64,000 nucleotides of DNA, from the NCBI GenBank assembly GCA_032690845.1, contig CM064433.1:40298658-40362657 (forward strand). Reading direction: 5' to 3'. Of the stretch, positions 57,754-64,000 are shown piece by piece. Each line of letters opens with the position of its first letter. Positions within the stretch are counted from its first letter, which is position 1. Made by a program: the position numbers and the translations under genes. The notes under the pieces were generated by a model that was not told the DNA's origin, made no database searches, and saw only the letters and a list, made by a program, of their open reading frames with translations. This DNA is from Eleusine coracana subsp. coracana. Its lineage: Eukaryota > Streptophyta > Magnoliopsida > Poales > Poaceae.

Positions 57754-60290
57754 GATGGCCGCTCTCCCTCCCTTCTGGGCTCCCGGCAGCAGCGTTTTCT
57801 TCGGGAGCCTGGAGTTCGTCGCTACCGGGGACCGGAAGCTGCTGTGCGTCAGCATTCCGGCCCCTCTGCCGTCCCCGACCCCAGCAGCCGCCGCCGAGGC
57901 GGCGCGCTCTTGGTGGCTCGAGGACATGGGCGACACGCTTGACTTCGAAGTCACGGCGGACAGGACTCCATCGCGGTGGTTGTTGCGGTCGCCAATGAGG
58001 CGATGCACGCGGCTCAACTTGAGCCAGCCGGGCCGCGCGTCACCGACCGCCACACGGCGTTCCTCGGGCCCAGTGATCAGTTGTGGCTCCACTTGGAGCG
58101 TTATCTGGGCCCTCTGCCTGACCAAGATGACCTTCGCCACTTCGCGTTCGCTTTAGCGAACATCAACGGACAGCTCCTCAGGGGAGAGCCCCTCCACCTG
58201 AGCTGGCTTGCCAAAACCCCCTCGAAGGGCTACCCGCACGGCTTGCGAAACGCCTCGGGGTGCTTCCAGGACGCAGCCATTAAGGGTGCGCCCCTCGCTT
58301 TCGTGGGCACAGGCTTCGTAGGTGTGATCGACCACCCGGACGAATCCCTTTTCGACCTCCTCGACGTGGGGTCGCTGGAAGACTGCGACTCCAACTCTGG
58401 GAGTTGCGCGGGAAGCTGTGACCTCCCGCGTGGATGCAACATGGTGCGGTTCGCGCCCGTCCCGGGAATGGGAGGCGCCGGGACTTCGGCCGTCGGGGCC
58501 TTGGCGAATCCCGGGTCTCCCGCCCCGGTGAACCCGGCCGCGGGCGCGAAAATGGGAGAGACGCTGGTCACCATCCCCGTAACCATCGCTGCTACCGACG
58601 GGCTGCAGCCGGTACCTTGCCTGGAGGACCCCCAGCAACGGCTGAGGGCCCGACGGGCGGAGTTTTAGGAGGCCCGGTGTCAGTTGGAGCACGAGAAAGA
58701 AGAGATCGACCGCGAGCTAGCCCGCTCCGGCACGGGCGGACGCGCTCGTACCATAGCTCGTGACGTCCAACGACGCATCGTCGTCGATGACCCGGGACCC
58801 CCGCAGTTCGCCCGTGCGGGGCAGAACATTGCAGCAGCCGCCACGCTGCTCAAAACTCTCCCCCAGCCCACGACGCCAGAGGCCCAGTGGGCCCTACGGG
58901 AAGTCACGGCTCTTTTGGCCAAGGCCGCCGAGCTCCAGGCGGAGAGCTCGCTGAGGCGAGCCGCCCAGTCCAGCCAGGTGGTTACCACATCCAGGCACGC
59001 GGGGGGTGGCAGCGCTACCGGATCACAGCAGCAGTCGGTCAGGCAACCGGCCCCGGCCGGAGGCACTCCGAAGAAAGCCTCGGTCCATGACCGGGTCGGG
59101 TCTCACCGCGACGCGCGCCACACCCTCAAGGCGCACTGGCGCGAGAAGGAGCGCCTGAACAAAGAGCGGGGCCGTCAGCCGCGTCGCGGAGGCGGGTACG
59201 ACGACACTGACGAGGAGCAGAGTCGGAGCACGAGCCCCCCTGGGCCCCGGGTCTTCAGCCGACGCATCCGTAGCGCCGAGTTCCCTCAGCGCTTTCGGGC
59301 TCCCGCGACCATCACCATGTACGCGGGGGAAACGGACCCTGGCCTCTGGCTCGAGGATTACCGCCTCGCCTGCCAAGCTGGGGGAGCCCTGGACGACCTC
59401 GCCATCATCCGCAACCTCCCCTTGTACCTCGCCAACTCGGCCCGCGTGTGGCTCGAGCACCTCCCTGAGGGCCAGATTTACGATTGGGGTGACTTGAGGG
59501 ACATCTTCGTCGGGAACTTCCAGGGGACCTATGTCCGACCAGGCAACCCCTGGGACCTCAAGAACTGCCGAGACTACATCAGGCGCTTCAGCAAGAAGTG
59601 CAACGAGCTGCCCAACATGGGCGACGCGGACATTGTTGGAGCCTTCATATCCGGCACCACCTCAGAGCAGCTCATTCACGAGCTGGGGAGGAAGGATCCG
59701 CGCACGGCCCGTGAGCTCCTGGACATCGCCACTAGTTTCGTCTCCGGCGAAGAATGCGTAGGAGCGGTCCTCCAGCGCACGCCGGAGGGGAAGGGCAAGG
59801 GCAAACGGGAGGAAGGAGCCGGCGACGGCACTTCCGACCGACCCAAGAAGAAGAATAACAAGTCGCGGGCTAGAAGCGACCCCGTCGTGGCCGTCGCCGA
59901 GCGCAAGCCGCCGAGGCCTGCGGCAGGGCAGGCGCCCAACCACTTCGAGAAGAAGTGGAACGATCCGTGCCCGAATCACGGGTTCCCGTCAAACATCTCC
60001 TCAAGGATTGCTCCATGATGAAGAAATTCATCCGAGAGGAGGCAAAGAGGGGAGACCCCGAGAAAGCGCCGGAGCCAGGGGTCCAAGACCCCGCAGACGG
60101 TGACGACGAGCATGGGGGACCAGTGTTCCGCAACCCCAAAGCGTGCCACATGATATTTACGGGACCCGAGTCCCGCGGAAGTCGCCGCACCACCAAGGTT
60201 GAACGCCGCGTGGTTTTCACAGCGGAGTCTGCCACGCCGGCCTTCCTCAAGTGGTCGGACTTGCCAATCACGTTCGATCGGTCGGACCAT
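57754..60290 (+). pseudogene. Gypsy B gag (broken)
   Basis: ATG 57754 starts the gag N-terminus (MAALPPFWAPGSS). A frameshift near 57968 moves to the frame that has VAVANEAMHAAQLE and runs to TAG 58666-58668, then on in the same frame to 60018. The gag core VWLEHLPEGQIYDWGDL and RRFSKKCNELPN lies at about 59447-59620, with an upstream coiled, Arg/Glu-rich part. The end has a degenerate zinc-binding CPNHG. A frameshift near 59985 leads into the 59955-60368 frame (VKHLLKDCSMMKKFIREE). Multiple breaks show it is inactive. Confidence 0.85.
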
Positions 60291-61477
60291 CCTCCGCACG
60301 TGCCACGACCGGGCGATACCTGCTCGTGGTCGACCCCATCATCACCGAGGTTCGACTTACCAAGGTGATGATGGACGGGGGCAACTGCATCAACATCTTG
60401 TACGCCGACACGCTCGATCTGCTGGGGATCGATAGATCGCTCCTGCAGCCGGCAGGCGCGCTGTTCCACGGGATCGTCCCGGGGCGACAAGCCATCCCCC
60501 TCGGGCGGATCAGTCTCCCCGTCACGTTCGGGACTCCGTCGAACTTCCGGACCGAGACCCTCGTCTTTGAGGTTGTCGACTTTCCGGGAGTGTATCACGC
60601 CCTCTTGGGGGGTCCATGCTATGCCAAGTTCATGGCCGTCCCCAACTACACCTACTTGAAGCTCAAGATGCCAGGCCCCAAGGGGGTCATCACCGTCAGC
60701 GCGTCTCTCCAGCGTGCCTTCCAGTGCGAGACGAAGAACGGCGACCTCGCCGCTGCCGCGGTGGCCTCCGGAGAACTCGAGGTGATTTGGGTCCGCCTCG
60801 ACGAGGGGGCTCCCGATGCCAGCCACAAGAACGCCTCGTTCAAGCCAGCGGAGGACACCAAGGAAGTGCAGATCGACCCCGAGGGCGACAAGGAGAAGAC
60901 GGTGAGGGTCGGGACCTCTCTCGATCTGAAATAGGAAAGCGCACTCGTCGACTTCCTCCGCGCCAACGCCGACGTTTTCACGTGGAAGCCCTCGGACATG
61001 CCTGGCATACCGAGGGGGTCGCCGAGCACTCCTTGAACATCAGGCCGGGATCCAGGCCGGTGAAGCAACGTCTGCGCCGCTTCGACGAGGAGAAGCGCAG
61101 AGCAATCGGCGAGGAGATCGCGAAGCTCCAGGCGGCCGGGTTCATCAAGGAGGTGTATCACCCCGAATGGTTAGCTAATCCTGTCCTTGTACGAAAAAAG
61201 AATAGGAAATGAAGAATGTGTGTTGATTATATAAGCCTGAACAAGGCATGTCCAAAGGATCCCTTTCCTTTGCCATGCATAGACCAGATAGTTGACTCGA
61301 CGGCGGGGTGTGAAACCCTCTGTTTTCTGGACGCTTACTCTGAGTACCATCAAATCGCGATGAAAGAATCCGATCAGCTCGCGACATCTTTCATCACACC
61401 GTTCGGTTCTTACTGCTACGTAACGATGCCGTTCGGGCTTAAGAACGCCGCTGCGACCTTCTAGCGCTGCATGCAGC
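60291..61477 (+). pseudogene. Gypsy B protease-like region and start of reverse transcriptase
   Basis: From about 60320 the frame reads RYLLVVDPIITE, MMDGGNCINILYADTL (an aspartic-protease-like block) and FPGVYHALLGGPCYAKFM. TAG 60932-60934 and a frameshift near 61015 follow. The reverse transcriptase begins with AGFIKEVYHPEWLANPVLV, then TGA 61210-61212, CVDYISLNKACPKDPFPLP and FLDAYSEYHQI, then TAG 61462-61464. Sequence ends near 61477, before the catalytic YxDD. All stops sit where Trp or Gln is expected. Confidence 0.85.
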
Positions 61478-61650
61478 TGTAACATCCCAGCCCACGGTGC
61501 GGCTTCAGACCCGTACGCCTGTAGTGCGGGCCCCACCTCACGACAGTAATTCTTACGCTTTCGTCCTCGCTTCGCGTAAAAGGGTTAACCCGGTTACTAT
61601 CGTACTGTGAACTGAGTATTTAAGCTGGTCATCTCTCTGGTAAATTTCCA
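61478..61650 (+). repeat. LTR end fragment of another retroelement
   Basis: Begins TGTAACATCCCAGCCC, a common start of long gypsy LTRs, and runs about 170 bases to the ARM homology. No other end or target duplication is visible. It joins the broken gypsy B to the broken ARM gene. Confidence 0.55.
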
Positions 61651-63262
61651 GCCGCCGCAACCACAAGGGGGGTGATTCTGTGTCCCAGTCAGCCGCGGCC
61701 GGCTTGCTCAAGAACATCTTCATGGCGATGGGTTTCCGGCATTCAGTGGACAACCATAGAAGCGTCCGCGTCATGGTGGACCTGCTGGACCACGCCGATG
61801 CAGTACCGGAATCAAAGGAGCACGCTGCCGAGTGCCTCAAGGACTTCACATCCAGGGAAAACGACTACAGGCTGCAGCGGGCCGTCATGTCAGAGGGCGG
61901 CCTGCGCGCTCTGCTCCTCTACCTCGGCGACAACGATGACCGGCACGAGGCAGCAGTGAGTGCGATCCGCAACATCGTCGGTGTCATCTCCACCACCAGT
62001 GGCTCGGCGGGCGACACGACGATGATGAAGCGCCTGGCGGGCGAGCAGGGGTGCGTGCCGCTGCTGGTGCGGATGATGCAGTGGGACAACGCCGATAGCG
62101 CGCGCGAGCTGGCTGCGCAGGCGTTGGCCAGCCTGGCGACCTACCCTACCAACGCCATGGAAATGAACGCGGACGACAAGTGCGTGCCCGCCCTGGTGCA
62201 GCTGCTGGTCGAGTCGGGCAGCGTCGTGGGCCGCTGGAAGGCCGCGGTCACGCTGCACCATCTGTCCCGCGATTCGTACAGCGCCAGGCGGGCCATCGTG
62301 TCGCACGGCGGCGTCGGCCCGCTCATCGAGATGTGCCGCCAGCAGACGTGGGGTGATTCCGTGTCCCAGTCCGCCGCGGCCGGCACGCTCAAGAACATCT
62401 CCGCGATGCCGGATTTGCGGCAGTTACTGGCCGACCATGGAACCGTCGGCGCCATGGTGGGCTTGCTGCACCGCGGCGATGCAGTGCCGGCCTCCAAGGA
62501 GCACGCCGCCGAGTGCCTAGAGAACCTCACGTCCTACAACAGCTACGGCTGGGTGCAGCAGGATGTCGTGTCGGAGGGCGGCCTGCACGGCCTGCTCCTC
62601 TACCTCGGCGACAACGACCGGCTTCAGCCGCACCAGGCGGCGGTGAACGCGATCCGCAACCTCATCAGCATCATCTCGGCGGATGACACGACGACGATGA
62701 AGCGCCTGGCAGCAGTGAGTGCGATCCACAACCTCGTCGGTGTCATCTCCACCACCAGTGGCTCGGCGGGTGACACGACGATGATGAGCGCCTGGCGGGC
62801 GAGCAGGGGTGCGTGCCGCTGCTCGTGCGGATGATTCAAGAGGAGGGCAACTCTGACAACGTGCGCGAGTTGGCCGTGGAGATGTTGGCCAGCCTGGCCA
62901 CCTACCCTCCCAACGCCAGGGAGATGGGCGAGGACGACATGTGCGTGCCTGCCCTGCTGCACCTGCTGGACCAGAGCCCTGGTGACAACACCGCCAAGGT
63001 GTCCGCCATCCTGTGCCTCCTCTCGCTGCTCATCATGCTGGCCGAGTCGGGCAGCGTCGTGAGCCGCCAGAAGGCCGAGGTCACGCTGCACCATCTGTCC
63101 TTCATGTCGTCGATCATGCACTGCAGGAAGCTCATGATCGCACTCGGCGCCAACGAGCAACTCAGGAGGCTCTCCGACTTGAACGTCCAAGGCGCCGCCG
63201 AGCAGCTCCACAGGCTGGAACTCGGCTGGCTTCGAAGCGTCTTCAGTAGCAGCAAGCAGTAA
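61651..63262 (+). pseudogene. Truncated, rearranged copy of the ARM-repeat gene
   Basis: Homologous to residues about 275-525 of the ARM gene at 10554-12131. The first 270 residues are missing, and no ATG lies at the corresponding place (the frame opens at GTG 61680; first in-frame ATG 61722). An in-frame repeat of 681 bases starts at GATTCTGTGTCC (61674) and GATTCCGTGTCC (62355), doubling the middle ARM repeats. A smaller duplicated block (VGVISTTSGSAGDTTMM) near 61977 and 62738 follows. In the second copy a single A is missing near 62786, which shifts the frame. The C-terminal part continues in frame 62813-63262 to the same SSSKQ end. It could make a short ARM protein at most; a pseudogene is likely. 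Confidence 0.88.
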
Positions 63263-63953
63263 AGCTTCACTGATTCTGTATCGTTGTTCTACTAGTACTA
63301 GCTAGTACACTGCAATTATTAATTTCTTCTTGCAGGCAGTATTCTGTATACAAAAAAAAAAACCCAGCTACAGGCATGGCTCTATGGAATCGTTTCGCTG
63401 TACTACAGCTCTTAACTGAATATATTGGGTTGTAATGTATAAAGTATTAGGAGCCTCCTTCTCTTGTCTTTAATAACTAGGGTCTTCTAAATATGTTAAA
63501 ATGATATCTCTTGCTTAAATCGAATGATGGATGATTACTTAGTTATATGTTAATTAACTAGTTCAGTAACGAGCCATGCATGAATAACTTGAGTAATAAT
63601 GTTCCAATCAACAAGAAGGATTATGTTGTTTACTTGCGCAGATCGTTCACGACCGGATGTTATTTATCAGCATCATATGTATCGATCGCGTCAGTTCGAG
63701 GAAGCAACGGCCGCTTCCTGGTTTTTGGGAGCCTTCCAAGCAAGCATTAGGAGCCATTTTTTTTAACCATGCATGTGTATTAGGAGACACTAGCTCAACA
63801 AACCGTGCACCCGCACGGGCTAGTAGTTCAGAAGAAAAATGAGTGTGTGGATTTTGTAGCTTTGTCTTTCAAAATTCGCAACTATATATATACATTATAC
63901 GATAATAACATGTCTTTCTTTTAGTAAGCAGCAGCAGTAAATAGACTGTATAA
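61651..63953. repeat. Right arm of the large inverted duplication
   Basis: Reverse-complement match to 9874-11311, covering the ARM 3' part, its 3' untranslated region (A-run 63351-63362) and downstream flank. The match ends at 63953, where a MITE begins; the left arm has no MITE there. Confidence 0.88.
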
Positions 63954-64000
63954 GGGCTTGTTCGTTTAGCCATGGAATGGCGTGGATCGAGGCCCAATCC
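63954..64000. mobile_element. Tourist-like MITE, cut by the window end
   Basis: Starts GGGCTTGTTCGTTTAGCC right after TAA (63951-63953), the usual target of PIF/Tourist elements. The homologous left arm continues without it, so it inserted after the duplication. The other end lies outside the window. Confidence 0.7.

Larger units (their letters stand above)
56412..61477 (+). mobile_element. Gypsy B: 5' part of a second Ty3/gypsy element
   Basis: 5' LTR 56412 to about 57696 (starts TGTCGAGGGT), then a primer-binding-like TTGGCGCGCCAGGTAGGGG (57698-57716), gag, an aspartic-protease-like region and the first part of reverse transcriptase. Inserted in the integrase region of gypsy A. It is cut in RT at 61477, before the catalytic YxDD, by an unrelated LTR end. 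It is much more GC-rich than gypsy A. Confidence 0.85.

Noticed and set aside
61680..61720. Start of the truncated ARM frame at 61680
   Set aside because: The codon is GTG in the middle of a conserved ARM stretch, so it is not a genuine plant start codon.

Overview
The window looks like nuclear DNA of a grass (Poaceae). This is inferred from plant intron/exon structure, a monocot-style receptor-like kinase, dense nested LTR retrotransposons, Tourist- and Stowaway-like MITEs, and Ds-, CACTA-, Mutator-, Helitron- and LINE-type elements. The species cannot be named from the sequence. Only two host genes look intact. They lie in tandem on the minus strand: an armadillo-repeat protein (10554-12131) and a five-exon non-RD kinase (12733-18101). 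The kinase model was built here from splice sites and has a 4-kb second intron carrying MITEs.

Layout: 1-2745 holds a solo Ty3/gypsy LTR (735-2078). A complete Ty1/copia element (2751-9091, minus, 5-bp target duplication) follows. The two host genes occupy 9874-18101. Two Helitron-like units (18806-21252), small PIF/Tourist elements (22633-24122) and a LINE split by a 3.2-kb LTR-like element (24566-29880) come next. From 33158 to 61477 there is a nest. An old copia gag (copia-1, minus) was hit by a 12.2-kb CACTA element (33566-45782), a Ds-like element, a Mutator-like element and the end of a second copia. The CACTA itself carries a hAT element with a decayed transposase gene, a long LTR and a PIF-like element. 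The second copia was hit by gypsy A (50087-56411). Gypsy A in turn took a hAT MITE in gag and gypsy B (56412-61477) in its integrase region.

The right end (61651-63953) is an inverted, broken copy of the ARM gene and its 3' flank, so two related arms face away from each other about 50 kb apart. The right copy lost its 5' half, gained an in-frame 681-bp internal repeat and has a 1-base frameshift.

Nearly all transposon boundaries were fixed by direct target-site duplications. These are 3 bp for CACTA and PIF, 5 bp for LTR elements, 8 bp for hAT and 9 bp for Mutator, and they give a relative order of insertion. Most mobile-element reading frames carry stops that fit C-to-T (or G-to-A) change, plus single-base frameshifts. 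No CRISPR array, rRNA gene, convincing tRNA gene or bacterial-type operon was seen.
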